Position numbers and translations under genes: made by a program. DNA of 37,778 nucleotides from positions 1 to 37,778 of the forward strand of contig JAFWDM010000112.1 in assembly GCA_017513005.1 (NCBI GenBank), written 5' to 3'. How positions within the stretch are numbered: the first letter of the stretch is position 1; each line of letters begins with the position of its first letter. The DNA is from Lachnospiraceae bacterium. Lineage in GTDB: Bacteria > Bacillota > Clostridia > Lachnospirales > Lachnospiraceae. Positions 25,489-33,330 of the stretch are shown one piece after another. The notes beneath the pieces were generated by a model. That model saw nothing but the letters and a program-made list of their open reading frames with translations, was not told the origin of the DNA and searched no databases.

Positions 25489-27159
25489 TTATTTGCTGAT
25501 CTCTTCGATCTCTTCCTTTTGCTGCATCTCATTTTCTGCCGCAACGAGGAAGGCTGCTCCGTATTTTTCGCGGAGTTTGGGTTTTTCGATCTTGCCGGTG
25601 GGATTTCTGGGAACTTCGGCAAAAATGATCTTGCGGGGGCGCTTGTAGCGGGGGAGTTTTCTGCAGTACTGGTTGACCTCTTCTTCGGTACAGGTAAAGC
25701 CCTCTTTGACCTGGATGATCGCAGCTGCGATCTCGCCCAGACGCTTTTCGGGAAGGCCGATGACAGCGACGTCGTTGACCGGTTCGAAGGCATGCAGGAA
25801 ATCCTCGATCTGGACGGGGTAGATATTCTCGCCGCCGGTGATGATGACGTCCTTTTTGCGGTCTACCAGATAGTAGAAGCCGTCCTCGTCCTGCATGGCC
25901 ATATCTCCGGTGTAGAGCCAGCGGTCGTTGTCCAGGACCTCTTTGGTCGCCTCCGGGTTGTTGTAGTAGCAGATCATGACGCCGGGACCTTTGACGGCCA
26001 GTTCGCCGACCTCGCCCTGCGGCACCGGCTGACGGTTTTCATCAACGATCCTGCATTCCCACTTGTAGCCGGGGATGCCGATGGCCCCAACCTTGTGGAG
26101 ATTTTCCACGCCGAGATGGACACAGCCGGGTCCGAGGGATTCGGACAGGCCGTAGTTTGTGTCGTATTTGTGGTGCTGGAAATATTCCAGCCAGTGCTTG
26201 ATCATGGAGGGCGGGACAGGCTGTGCGCCGATGTGCATCAGGCGCCACTGGTCCAGCTCATAGTCTTCAAGCTTCACGCTGCCATTGTCGATGGCATCCA
26301 GGATATCCTGTGCCCAGGGGACGAGGAGCCAGACGACTGTGCAGTGTTCCCTGGATACAGTGTCCAGAATGACCTCGGGGGTCGTGCCGCGCAGCAGCAC
26401 TGCCCTGCCGCCGGAGACGAGGGAGCCGAACCAGTGCATCTTGGCGCCTGTGTGGTAGAGCGGCGGGATGCAGAGGAAGGTGTCGCCCCTCTGCTGGCCG
26501 TGATGTTTCTGCTCCATGATCGCGGCATGGGTGATCGCGCTGTGCTTGTGCAGGATCGCCTTGGGAAAGCCCGTGGTGCCGGAGGAGAAGTAGATGGCGC
26601 CGTAGTCGTCCTCGTCGATGGTAAGGCCGGGGGCCTTGCTGGAATAGTTGGCGGTCTGTGCGCCGAAATCCTCCGCGAAAGAGGGACAGGAGGATCCGAT
26701 ATACAGAAGGAGACGGTGCTGGATGATATTGTCCGCGATCTCTTCGACGCGCCCGACGAACTCAGGGCCGAAGATCAGGATGTCCGCTTCCGCCAGATTG
26801 ACGCAGTACTCGATCTCCTCCGCGGAATAGCGGAAGTTCAGCGGGACGGCGATCGCACCTGCCTTGAGCACGCCGAAATAGATCGGCAGCCAATCGAGGC
26901 AGTTCATGAGCAGGATCGCGACCTTGTCGCCCTTGACGATGCCGCGCGCGAGCAGGAAATTCGCGACGCGGTTGGCCTTTTCGTCAAATACAGCCCAGGT
27001 GATCTCTGTCCGGTAAGGAACCTCGCTCAGGGGCTGGATGAGTTCATACTCTTTCCAGGTCGTGAGACGGGGGACTTTTACCTCGGGGTTCAGTTCCACG
27101 AGGGCGATGTCATCCGGATATTCGCGGGCATTTTTTTCCAGAAAGTCTGTAATAACCAT
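25489..27159 (-). CDS. AMP-forming acyl-CoA synthetase / ligase
   Basis: This adenylate-forming enzyme is predicted to activate a carboxylic acid with ATP and join it to CoA. The 556 residues contain the P-loop YFSSGTTGFPKAI near 190, the aromatic-pocket motif YGLSE, the hinge region DRKKDVIITGGENIYP and the catalytic lysine in NPTGKIEKPK. It looks like the long- or medium-chain fatty acid ligase group, but substrate cannot be fixed from sequence. The start at 27159 follows AGGAGGAG at proper spacing; an earlier in-frame ATG at 27189 lies upstream of that site and is rejected. It is transcribed against replication, from a strong promoter and a structured leader. Confidence 0.9.
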   Translation of the reverse strand: MVITDFLEKNAREYPDDIALVELNPEVKVPRLTTWKEYELIQPLSEVPYRTEITWAVFDEKANRVANFLLARGIVKGDKVAILLMNCLDWLPIYFGVLKAGAIAVPLNFRYSAEEIEYCVNLAEADILIFGPEFVGRVEEIADNIIQHRLLLYIGSSCPSFAEDFGAQTANYSSKAPGLTIDEDDYGAIYFSSGTTGFPKAILHKHSAITHAAIMEQKHHGQQRGDTFLCIPPLYHTGAKMHWFGSLVSGGRAVLLRGTTPEVILDTVSREHCTVVWLLVPWAQDILDAIDNGSVKLEDYELDQWRLMHIGAQPVPPSMIKHWLEYFQHHKYDTNYGLSESLGPGCVHLGVENLHKVGAIGIPGYKWECRIVDENRQPVPQGEVGELAVKGPGVMICYYNNPEATKEVLDNDRWLYTGDMAMQDEDGFYYLVDRKKDVIITGGENIYPVQIEDFLHAFEPVNDVAVIGLPEKRLGEIAAAIIQVKEGFTCTEEEVNQYCRKLPRYKRPRKIIFAEVPRNPTGKIEKPKLREKYGAAFLVAAENEMQQKEEIEEISK

Positions 27160-27231
27160 GATGGTCTCCTCCTGTGTCCTGGTCTTCATTCATCATAAAA
27201 GCAGCGGAAAGCGTGCGTGAATGATTCTGTA

Positions 27232-27282
27232 CGCTTTAGTAAATTAAAGTGTTACGCGTCTACGCGTTTAAGCAGTAAAGCG
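27232..27282 (-). promoter_or_regulatory. Nested inverted repeats in the acyl-CoA ligase leader
   Basis: CGCTTTA (27232-27238) is inverted as TAAAGCG (27276-27282). Inside are two ACGCGT copies (27254-27259 and 27262-27267) that fold as ACGCG-TAGA-CGCGT. The block lies just past the predicted transcription start, where a repressor site or RNA structure would act. Confidence 0.5.
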
Positions 27283-27293
27283 AAACTTTCTAT

Positions 27294-27322
27294 ACTATAA
27301 GAAGTTGCCGGGAAAAAGTCAA
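27294..27322 (-). promoter_or_regulatory. Acyl-CoA ligase promoter
   Basis: On the minus strand TTGACT (27317-27322) and TATAGT (27294-27299) are separated by 17 bases. The match to the housekeeping consensus is strong. The leader to the start codon is about 130 bases and contains nested inverted repeats. Confidence 0.8.
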
Positions 27323-27365
27323 GATTAACTGCAGGTAATGAAGTAATTCATAATGAAGTAATGCA

Positions 27366-27869
27366 TCAGAAACTTCTGAGCTTTGCCTCCCGGGCGGCGT
27401 CTGTCACCCGGATATCGCGGATCTGTGCCGCATAGCTGTAGCTGTCACTCACGCGGACCTGCACGGTATCACCGGCCCGGTGTCCCAGCAGTGTTTTTCC
27501 CAGAGGGGACTCTACACTGATAAGGCCGTGGATCGAATCCTGCCGCATGGTGCTCACGATGGTATAGGTCTCTTCTTCATCATCCTCGGGAATGTAGATC
27601 GTCACCGTCTTGCCGACGCCCACCTCGTCCTTTGCGGAGGTATCGTCAATGACCCTGGCGGTCCGGATCATTCTCTCCAGGAAGCGGATCCGGCTTTCAT
27701 TGCGGTTTTTTTCCCGCTTCGCGGCATGGTATTCGAAATTTTCACTCAGGTCCCCGTGCGCTCTGGCCTCTTTGACATCTTCCAGAAGCTGCGGACGCAG
27801 TACCAGCTTGCGGTGTTCGATCTCTTTTTCCATTTCCGCGATATCATGTTCTGTCAGTTTGTTGTACAT
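27366..27869 (-). CDS. greA: Transcription elongation factor GreA
   Basis: GreA rescues backtracked RNA polymerase by stimulating transcript cleavage. The 167 residues comprise an N-terminal coiled coil with the acidic tip HGDLSENFEYHAAK, which reaches the polymerase active site, and a C-terminal FKBP-like domain with ISVESPLGKTLLGHRAGD. The start at MYNKLTEHD is supported by AAGGAG; the frame is open about 100 bases further but without homology. Its promoter shares a -35 hexamer with the divergent gene at 28098. Confidence 0.93.
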   Translation of the reverse strand: MYNKLTEHDIAEMEKEIEHRKLVLRPQLLEDVKEARAHGDLSENFEYHAAKREKNRNESRIRFLERMIRTARVIDDTSAKDEVGVGKTVTIYIPEDDEEETYTIVSTMRQDSIHGLISVESPLGKTLLGHRAGDTVQVRVSDSYSYAAQIRDIRVTDAAREAKLRSF

Positions 27870-27977
27870 GAAACTGTGCTCTCCTTGTGATTTCTGCGTA
27901 AGGTGCATCTTTGTTCCGGCAGAGGGATGAATGGGTCCGTTCCCTGTTTCCTCCCCCTGTAACGCCAAACGTGTTCC

Positions 27978-28007
27978 ATTCTAACACATTTCCGGTCTGT
28001 CTTGCAA
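27978..28007 (-). promoter_or_regulatory. greA promoter
   Basis: On the minus strand TTGCAA (28002-28007) and TAGAAT (27978-27983) are 18 bases apart. The -35 hexamer is self-complementary and is also the -35 of the divergent promoter at 28002-28030. Confidence 0.65.
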
Positions 28008-28030
28008 AGAACAGGGGGGAAAGATATAAT
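28002..28030 (+). promoter_or_regulatory. Promoter of the AIR-synthase-like gene, sharing its -35 with greA
   Basis: TTGCAA (28002-28007) and a perfect TATAAT (28025-28030) are separated by 17 bases. The start codon is about 60 bases downstream. Because TTGCAA reads the same on both strands, polymerase bound for one gene should exclude the other. Confidence 0.7.
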
Positions 28031-28097
28031 GAATATTTGTAGCTGAGTTGTGGAAATAATTCCGGACAGGAGCCGCCTGATCATAGGTGGAGAGAAT

Positions 28098-29210
28098 ATG
28101 AAGCTTCGATACGGAATCATTGATGAAAATGTCCTGAAACGGTCGGTGGAGGATGTGATTCTGCATGAGAGGCAGAGGATGTCCTTACGGGCGGGAAAAG
28201 AAGGTCCGCACAAAAGCCGGAAGGGCTGCACGGCAGAGAAGACTCCCGCAGGCTGTGCGGGAACGCTCGCAGTGATCAGAAAAATGAACAGCCTGGCAGC
28301 GGAGCAGGTCCGGGGAACCGTCTTTTCACCGGTGCTCTTTCTGCCTCCGGAAATAGAGGAGGAGACCCTGCGGGACCTTGTCAGCCAGATCTGTAAAACG
28401 GCCTTCCCCCTTGGCCTGACGATCCGCGGGGTCCATGCGGAGGTGACGGATGCCGTGACCCGGCCGATCGTCTGCGGGACGATGTCCGGAGAAGGGTTTT
28501 GCAGGGACCAGATCCCTGCGGAGAGAGATGCAGACCGGGAGATCCCGATGGCCGGAACAGCCGGAACATCAGGCAGGGAAATCCCGATAATCAGAACACC
28601 CGGTCAGGACATCATGACAGCCGGAACATCGGACATGGAGATCCTGATGGCCGGAACTGCGGGACTGGAGGGAACCTGGATCCTGTTAAAAGAGCATGAA
28701 AGAGAACTCCGTGCACGCTTTCCGGAATCTTTCCTGTTCCGGGTGGAAAAAAAGCGGGAGGAGCTCTGTGTCCTGGAGGCTGCAAAAACTGCGGCTGCAG
28801 CCGGCGTCCCGGTAATGGTAAGTCCGTCAGGCGGAGGTTTTTTTGCAGGGCTGTGGGATTTGTCCAAAAAAGCCGGATGCGGACTGGAGATCGATCTGCA
28901 GGCGGTTCCGATCCTGCAGGAGACGATCGAGATCACGGATCACTTCCAGATCCATCCCTACCGGATGCGGTCTGCCGGATGTCTCCTCATGGCTGCTCCT
29001 GACGCTGTCCGGATCAGACAGATCTTTTTTGATAAAGGGATCCCTGTCACAAGGATCGGCAGGCTTCTGCCCGGTAAAAGGGAGAAGATCCTCAGGAACG
29101 GAGAGGAGATCAGGTATCTGGACCGTCCTCAGGCGGATTCGCTGGATCTTTTTGAGAGAAAGATACGTACAGCATTTCAAAATGCAGAGCTTTTGAACGG
29201 CAGCTTTTGA
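28098..29210 (+). CDS. Degenerate AIR-synthase / HypE-like protein
   Basis: The C-terminal half resembles the AIR synthase (PurM)/HypE family, ATP-using enzymes of purine synthesis and hydrogenase maturation: AGLEGTWILLKEHERELR, then GGGFFAGLWDLSKKAGCG, LEIDLQAVPILQETIEI and HPYRMRSAGCLLMAAPD. The N-terminus also resembles clostridial members (LRYGIIDENVLKRSV). However, the glycine- and aspartate-rich nucleotide loop normally near residue 30 is missing, and where relatives carry a D-x-T-E-G-G motif this protein has SPSGGG. A repetitive insert occupies residues about 148-191. Of 370 residues, the fold may be kept while catalysis is doubtful. GGAGA precedes the chosen ATG. The lrp and aminotransferase genes follow. 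Confidence 0.65.
   Translation: MKLRYGIIDENVLKRSVEDVILHERQRMSLRAGKEGPHKSRKGCTAEKTPAGCAGTLAVIRKMNSLAAEQVRGTVFSPVLFLPPEIEEETLRDLVSQICKTAFPLGLTIRGVHAEVTDAVTRPIVCGTMSGEGFCRDQIPAERDADREIPMAGTAGTSGREIPIIRTPGQDIMTAGTSDMEILMAGTAGLEGTWILLKEHERELRARFPESFLFRVEKKREELCVLEAAKTAAAAGVPVMVSPSGGGFFAGLWDLSKKAGCGLEIDLQAVPILQETIEITDHFQIHPYRMRSAGCLLMAAPDAVRIRQIFFDKGIPVTRIGRLLPGKREKILRNGEEIRYLDRPQADSLDLFERKIRTAFQNAELLNGSF
28539..28670 (+). repeat. Imperfect in-frame repeats in the AIR-synthase-like gene
   Basis: Four related segments share the DNA words GAGATCCCGATGGCCGGAAC and ATGACAGCCGGAACATC and encode peptides such as MAGTAGTSGREIP and MTAGTSDMEIL. Unit lengths vary (about 39, 33, 27 and 33 bp) but are all multiples of three. 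Confidence 0.65.
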
Positions 29211-29229
29211 TTCACGATAAAAGGAACCG

Positions 29230-29360
29230 GATCAGAAACGATTCGAATCAGTAAAGAAACAGATCAAAAAAGAGCCGGATCAGAAAAAAAGATCAGAATA
29301 GAAACAAATCAAGAAAAGAAACAGATCAAGAAGGGAAACAGATTCAGAAAGGAAGCAGGG
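29230..29360 (+). repeat. Purine-rich degenerate repeats upstream of lrp
   Basis: Words like AGAAACAGATCAA recur with a period near 18 bases, most clearly at about 29296, 29314 and 29332. The strand is almost all A and G and has no stable structure. It fills the gap between the AIR-synthase-like gene and lrp and would form an unstructured leader. Confidence 0.6.
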
Positions 29361-29362
29361 AA

Positions 29363-29854
29363 ATGGATACTTTGAAGCAGAAGATTCTGACGATCATTGA
29401 GAAAAACAGCCGGATCGATATGAATGAGCTCGCAGTCCTTCTGGGCACCGGGGAGATCGAGGTGCTCAATGCCATGCAGGAGATGCAGGACGAAGGCATC
29501 ATCTGCGGGTACCACACGATGATCGACTGGGAGAAGACCGGGATCGAGCGTGTGACCGCCCTGATCGAGGTCCGTGTGACGCCGCAGCGCGGCAAGGGCT
29601 TTGACGACATCGCGGAAAGGATCTACAAGTATCCCGAGGTGGACTGCACCTATCTGATCTCCGGCGGCTATGACCTGATGGTCATTCTGGAGGGAAAGAC
29701 CCTGAAAGAGGTGTCCGGATTTGTGACCAACAAGCTCTCTACGCTCGACACGGTCATGAGCACGGCGACGCACTTTATCCTGAAAAAATACAAGGATCAT
29801 GGCACGATCATGACAAGAAAATATGAGGATCAGAGGGAAATGGTCTCTCCCTGA
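29363..29854 (+). CDS. Lrp/AsnC family transcriptional regulator
   Basis: This 163-residue protein belongs to the feast/famine regulators that sense amino acids or related ligands. The N-terminal helix-turn-helix (KQKILTIIEKNSRIDMNELAVLLGTGEIEVLNAMQEM) is followed by a C-terminal ligand-binding domain (about 65-145) with ALIEVRVTPQRGKGFDDIAERI and YLISGGYDLMVILEG. AGGG precedes the ATG. It lies 84 bases before an aminotransferase on the same strand, a pairing common in Clostridia. It probably controls that gene or amino acid metabolism more widely. Confidence 0.9.
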   Translation: MDTLKQKILTIIEKNSRIDMNELAVLLGTGEIEVLNAMQEMQDEGIICGYHTMIDWEKTGIERVTALIEVRVTPQRGKGFDDIAERIYKYPEVDCTYLISGGYDLMVILEGKTLKEVSGFVTNKLSTLDTVMSTATHFILKKYKDHGTIMTRKYEDQREMVSP

Positions 29855-29938
29855 CGATTTGTTCCGATTTAGTTCGAAGGCATTGTCCCGGAGGACGAGT
29901 GTCCGCCGGTCCATTCTGATGACACAGAGGATGAAGTG

Positions 29939-31117
29939 ATGGGAAAGAATACGTTACTGTCGGAGAAAACGGTGGGCCTCAAACCCTCCGGAATCCGCAA
30001 ATTTTTTGATATTGTCAGTGAGATGAAGGATGCGATCTCACTCGGTGTCGGCGAACCGGATTTCGATACGCCCTGGCATATCCGTGACGAGGGCATCTAT
30101 TCCCTGGAAAAGGGGCGCACCTTCTATACGTCGAATTCCGGCCTGCGGGATCTCCGGGAGGAGATCTGCACCTATATGAAGAATACGCAGGGTGTGGAAT
30201 ACCGGTGGGACAAGGAGGTGCTCATCACAGTGGGCGGCTCGGAGGCGATCGACCTCATGTTCCGCGCGATGATCAACGAGGGGGACGAAGTGCTGATCCC
30301 GCAGCCTTCCTATGTCTCCTATGAGCCCTGTGCGGTCCTCGCGGACGCGGTGCCGGTCGTCATCGACCTGAAAAATGAAAACCAGTTCCGCCTGAAGCCA
30401 GAGGAGCTGGAGGCCGCGATCACGCCCCGCTCCAAGATCCTGGTCCTGCCCTTCCCGAACAATCCCACCGGCGGGATCATGGAAAAAGAGGACCTGGAGG
30501 CCCTTGTGGATATCATCGTGAAAAACGACCTCTATGTTCTGTCCGATGAGATCTACGGAGAGCTGACCTACACGGGAAATCCCCATGTCTCCATTGCTTC
30601 TCTTCCCGGTATGAAGGAGAGGACAGTGGTGGTGAACGGGTTTTCCAAGGCCTATGCCATGACCGGCTGGCGCCTGGGCTATGCCTGCGGTCCGGAGGAA
30701 ATCATGGCGCAGATGACAAAGATCCACCAGTACGCCATCATGTGCGCGCCGACAACCAGCCAGTATGCAGCGGTCGAGGCCCTCAGAAACGGCGCCGACG
30801 ATGTCCGCAAGATGAGGGAGTCCTACAACGAGCGCCGCCGCTTCGTCCTGCATATGCTCGAGGAGATGGGTATCCCCTGCTTTGAGCCCATGGGTGCCTT
30901 CTATGTCTTTCCCTGCATCAAGGAATTCGGTCTGTCCAGCGAGGAGTTTGCCAACCGCCTGCTGGCGGAGGAAAAGGTGGCGATCGTGCCGGGCACGGCC
31001 TTCGGCGACAGCGGAGAAGGATTTTTGAGGATCTCCTATGCCTACTCCATCGACAACCTGCGCAGGGCCCTCAGCCGGCTCGAACGGTTTGTGACCAGAC
31101 TGCGGGAAAACAGCTGA
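29939..31117 (+). CDS. PLP-dependent aminotransferase, class I/II
   Basis: Predicted to transfer amino groups between an amino acid and a 2-oxo acid with pyridoxal phosphate. The 392 residues follow the fold type I pattern: SLGVGEPDFDTPWHI, GGSEAIDLMFRAM for phosphate binding, PNNPTGGIM, SDEIYGELTY, and the PLP lysine Lys237 in GFSKAYAMTGWRLGY, with the final Arg in FLRISYAYSIDNL. It is closest in appearance to aspartate/aromatic aminotransferases, but the substrate is not determined. AGAGGA favours the ATG at 29939, although a GTG one codon earlier is possible. It forms a unit with the lrp gene and ends at a terminator. Confidence 0.9.
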   Translation: MGKNTLLSEKTVGLKPSGIRKFFDIVSEMKDAISLGVGEPDFDTPWHIRDEGIYSLEKGRTFYTSNSGLRDLREEICTYMKNTQGVEYRWDKEVLITVGGSEAIDLMFRAMINEGDEVLIPQPSYVSYEPCAVLADAVPVVIDLKNENQFRLKPEELEAAITPRSKILVLPFPNNPTGGIMEKEDLEALVDIIVKNDLYVLSDEIYGELTYTGNPHVSIASLPGMKERTVVVNGFSKAYAMTGWRLGYACGPEEIMAQMTKIHQYAIMCAPTTSQYAAVEALRNGADDVRKMRESYNERRRFVLHMLEEMGIPCFEPMGAFYVFPCIKEFGLSSEEFANRLLAEEKVAIVPGTAFGDSGEGFLRISYAYSIDNLRRALSRLERFVTRLRENS

Positions 31118-31137
31118 CGAAAAAATGAAGGGAGACA

Positions 31138-31164
31138 GGGGCAGGTCCTCTGCCTCCTTTTTTT
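31138..31164 (+). terminator. Terminator of the lrp-aminotransferase unit
   Basis: GGGGCAG pairs with CTGCCTC (one G-U pair) around GTCCT and is followed by seven T residues (31158-31164). It lies 20 bases past the aminotransferase stop codon, so trmL needs its own promoter or read-through. Confidence 0.8.
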
Positions 31165-31194
31165 ACATTTACAGAGAGGAAAAGAGCAGACAGT

Positions 31195-31854
31195 ATGCAT
31201 ATCGTGTTGCATGAACCGGAAATACCGGGAAATACCGGAAACATCGGACGGACCTGTGCCGCGACCAATACACCTCTCCACCTGATCGAACCGCTCGGAT
31301 TTGAGATCACGGAGAAAAACCTGCGGCGGGCGGGACTGGACTACTGGGCACAGCTGGATGTCCGCCGGTACAGGGATTATGAGGATTTTCTTTTAGAGAA
31401 CTTCGGGGGTCCGGTGCAGGTGGAGACTGTGGTGAGACAGGTGGAGACTGTGCTGAGACAGGGGAAGACTGCAGTGAGTCACGTGGAGGCTGCGGTGAAA
31501 CAAAAAGACGCCGGGCTGCCGGAAAGACCGGCCGGAACTGCCGGAAAGGGGGCAGGACTCTCTGTCCGCGGACCCAGGCTCTGGTATGCGACGACCAAGG
31601 CGAAGCGCCTGTACTGTGAGGCGGATTTCGGTCCGGACGATTACATCATGTTCGGAAAGGAGAGCGCCGGGATCCCGGAGGAGATCCTGGTGGACCATGA
31701 AGATACCTGTATCCGGATCCCTATGGGATACGGGATCCGGTCACTGAACCTGTCCAACGCGGTGGCGGTCGTTTTATACGAGGCGCTGCGGCAGACAGGA
31801 TTTCCCGGCCTGGAGCGGCAGGGGGAGCTGCACAGGCTGAAATGGAAAGGTTGA
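31195..31854 (+). CDS. trmL: tRNA (cytidine/uridine-34-2'-O)-methyltransferase TrmL with an internal insertion
   Basis: TrmL is a knotted SPOUT methyltransferase that adds a 2'-O-methyl group at the wobble position of some leucine tRNAs. Family motifs are clear: HIVLHEPEIPGNTGNIGRTCAAT, LIEPLGFEI, LDYW, FGKESAGIPEEIL and IPMGYGIRSLNLSNAVAVVLYEA. The protein has 219 residues against about 155 normally, because some 50 residues (about 71-124) are inserted between DYEDFLLEN and PRLWYATTKA. The insert starts with four 7-residue repeats encoded by 21-bp units. It falls in a surface region before the knot, so activity may survive. AGAGG lies upstream of the ATG. Confidence 0.9.
   Translation: MHIVLHEPEIPGNTGNIGRTCAATNTPLHLIEPLGFEITEKNLRRAGLDYWAQLDVRRYRDYEDFLLENFGGPVQVETVVRQVETVLRQGKTAVSHVEAAVKQKDAGLPERPAGTAGKGAGLSVRGPRLWYATTKAKRLYCEADFGPDDYIMFGKESAGIPEEILVDHEDTCIRIPMGYGIRSLNLSNAVAVVLYEALRQTGFPGLERQGELHRLKWKG
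31417..31500 (+). repeat. Four 21-bp tandem repeats inside trmL
   Basis: Units starting CAGGTGGAGACTGTGGTGAGA (first unit shown in part as CAGGTGGAGACTGTG) occur four times in a row, with the first two differing by one base and the last two more divergent. They encode heptads like QVETVVR, so the insert could form a short helix. Confidence 0.9.
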
Positions 31855-31869
31855 AAGGAATACAGGGAA

Positions 31870-31892
31870 ACAGGAATAAAAGTTATTCCTGT
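31870..31892. terminator. Hairpin between convergent trmL and sensor kinase genes
   Basis: ACAGGAATAA and TTATTCCTGT form a perfect 10-bp stem around three bases. It overlaps the stop codon of the kinase gene. There is no T-tract on either side, so it may protect the convergent transcripts' 3' ends rather than terminate strongly. Confidence 0.45.
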
Positions 31893-33328
31893 TCGCCCAT
31901 GTCATTGAGCGCATCGTTTTTTTCCGAGCGGCGGAGGGTAAAGGTAAAGGTACTCCCGGCGCCCTCTGTGCTGACGAGGTTGATATTTTCATCGTGGGCG
32001 CGGATGATCTCGCGGACGATGGAGAGACCCAGGCCGGTGCCTTTTTTATCCTTGCCCCGGGAGAGGTCGGTCTTGTAGAAGCGGTCCCAGATGAGGCTCT
32101 GTTCCTCTTTCGGGATGCCGATCCCGCTGTCGCGCACGGACACGAAGACTGTTTCCCCCTTCTCAGTAGTCTCGATGGTGATGTCGGAATCCGGACGGCT
32201 GAATTTCAGGGCGTTGTCGACGAGGTTGTAGAGGACCTGCTGGATCTTGTCCAGGTCCGCATTGACATAGAGGATCTTTCCGGTCAGAAGGAGCTTTATA
32301 CGGATCTTGCGGGTGCGGCAGGTCTGCTCGAAGGAGGCGGCGACCCGGCGTATGACATCGTTGATGTCAAAATCTGTCCTCTGCAGTAGGATGCCTCCGG
32401 TGTTGAGGTTGTTCAGCGTCAGGAGCCCCTGCGTCAGCTTTGTCAGGCGGTCGGTCTCACTTAAAACAACGCCCAGATAATGCTCGTGGCGCTCCGGCGG
32501 GATGGTGCCGTCCAGCATGGCTTCGAGAAAACCGCGCATGGAGGTCAGGGGCGAGCGGAAATCGTGGGAGACATTGGCGATAAATTTTTTCTGGTCGTCC
32601 TCCGCGCGGGCGATGGTGTCCGCCATATAGCCCAGCGAAGCTGCGAGATAGCCCAGTTCATCCTCCCGCTCCACAGGAACGCGGTAGTGCATGTTGCCGA
32701 GCGCATACTGCTCCGCCGCCTTTATGATGCGCCGCAGCGGCATATAGAAGTACTGTGTAAAGAACAGCAGGATGATCAGAGAGAGCACCAGCAGGATGAT
32801 CAGCATCATCCAGGAGATATTGAGCATACTGTCGGCACTGCTGCGGACCGTGGACATGGGCAGATGAATGACTACATAGCCGCGGATCTTAAAAGAACCG
32901 GTAATGGGGGCGGTGACGCTCAGGACATCCTCCTTAAAAGAATTGAAAAAATTCCCGGTCGTATAGTAATTGCCCGCCGCGACGGTCGAGTCAAATCCCT
33001 CCACAATGGTCTCCTCGGAGGGATCAGGTGCCCGGCGGGAATTTACGATCATGCGCCCGGAGGGATTGAGGATCCAGATCTCGGTATCCATGTAGGAGGC
33101 GAGTGCTTCCATCTGGCTCTGCACAGTCTCCAGGGAAATCGTCGAATTATACAGATCCGAAGCGAAGGTATCCGAGATCCGGGAGGCTTCTCCATATAGT
33201 CTTCGCGCATTGTCCCGTATGCAGTACTCCGTGGTCAGACGGGAGACGACCGTGGCGACGGCAGTAAAGCCGAACAGTGCAAAGAGCAGGTAGGCGAGGA
33301 GAAAGCGTAAGTAAAGAGTTTTTCTCAT
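31883..33328 (-). CDS. Sensor histidine kinase, HAMP type
   Basis: This is the membrane sensor of a two-component system. The 481 residues show a first membrane helix (about 8-28), an extracytoplasmic sensor (30-170), a second helix (about 173-192), a HAMP linker, and the kinase core: His255 in ANVSHDFRSPLT, N box NLVDNALKFS, G boxes DSGIGIP and GTGLGLSIV. The order matches ResE/PhoR-like kinases. The sensor part has a PAS-like look (DTEIWILNPSGRMIVNSRR), but the signal is unknown. It begins two bases after the response regulator's stop codon and is surely cotranscribed. Confidence 0.93.
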   Translation of the reverse strand: MRKTLYLRFLLAYLLFALFGFTAVATVVSRLTTEYCIRDNARRLYGEASRISDTFASDLYNSTISLETVQSQMEALASYMDTEIWILNPSGRMIVNSRRAPDPSEETIVEGFDSTVAAGNYYTTGNFFNSFKEDVLSVTAPITGSFKIRGYVVIHLPMSTVRSSADSMLNISWMMLIILLVLSLIILLFFTQYFYMPLRRIIKAAEQYALGNMHYRVPVEREDELGYLAASLGYMADTIARAEDDQKKFIANVSHDFRSPLTSMRGFLEAMLDGTIPPERHEHYLGVVLSETDRLTKLTQGLLTLNNLNTGGILLQRTDFDINDVIRRVAASFEQTCRTRKIRIKLLLTGKILYVNADLDKIQQVLYNLVDNALKFSRPDSDITIETTEKGETVFVSVRDSGIGIPKEEQSLIWDRFYKTDLSRGKDKKGTGLGLSIVREIIRAHDENINLVSTEGAGSTFTFTLRRSEKNDALNDMGEQE

Positions 33329-33330
33329 AA

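Noticed and set aside
25519-27198. Open frame of 559 codons opposite the acyl-CoA ligase
   Set aside because: Antisense shadow; composition dominated by Asp, Gly, Val and Ala repeats and no ribosome binding site. The minus-strand gene has all catalytic motifs.
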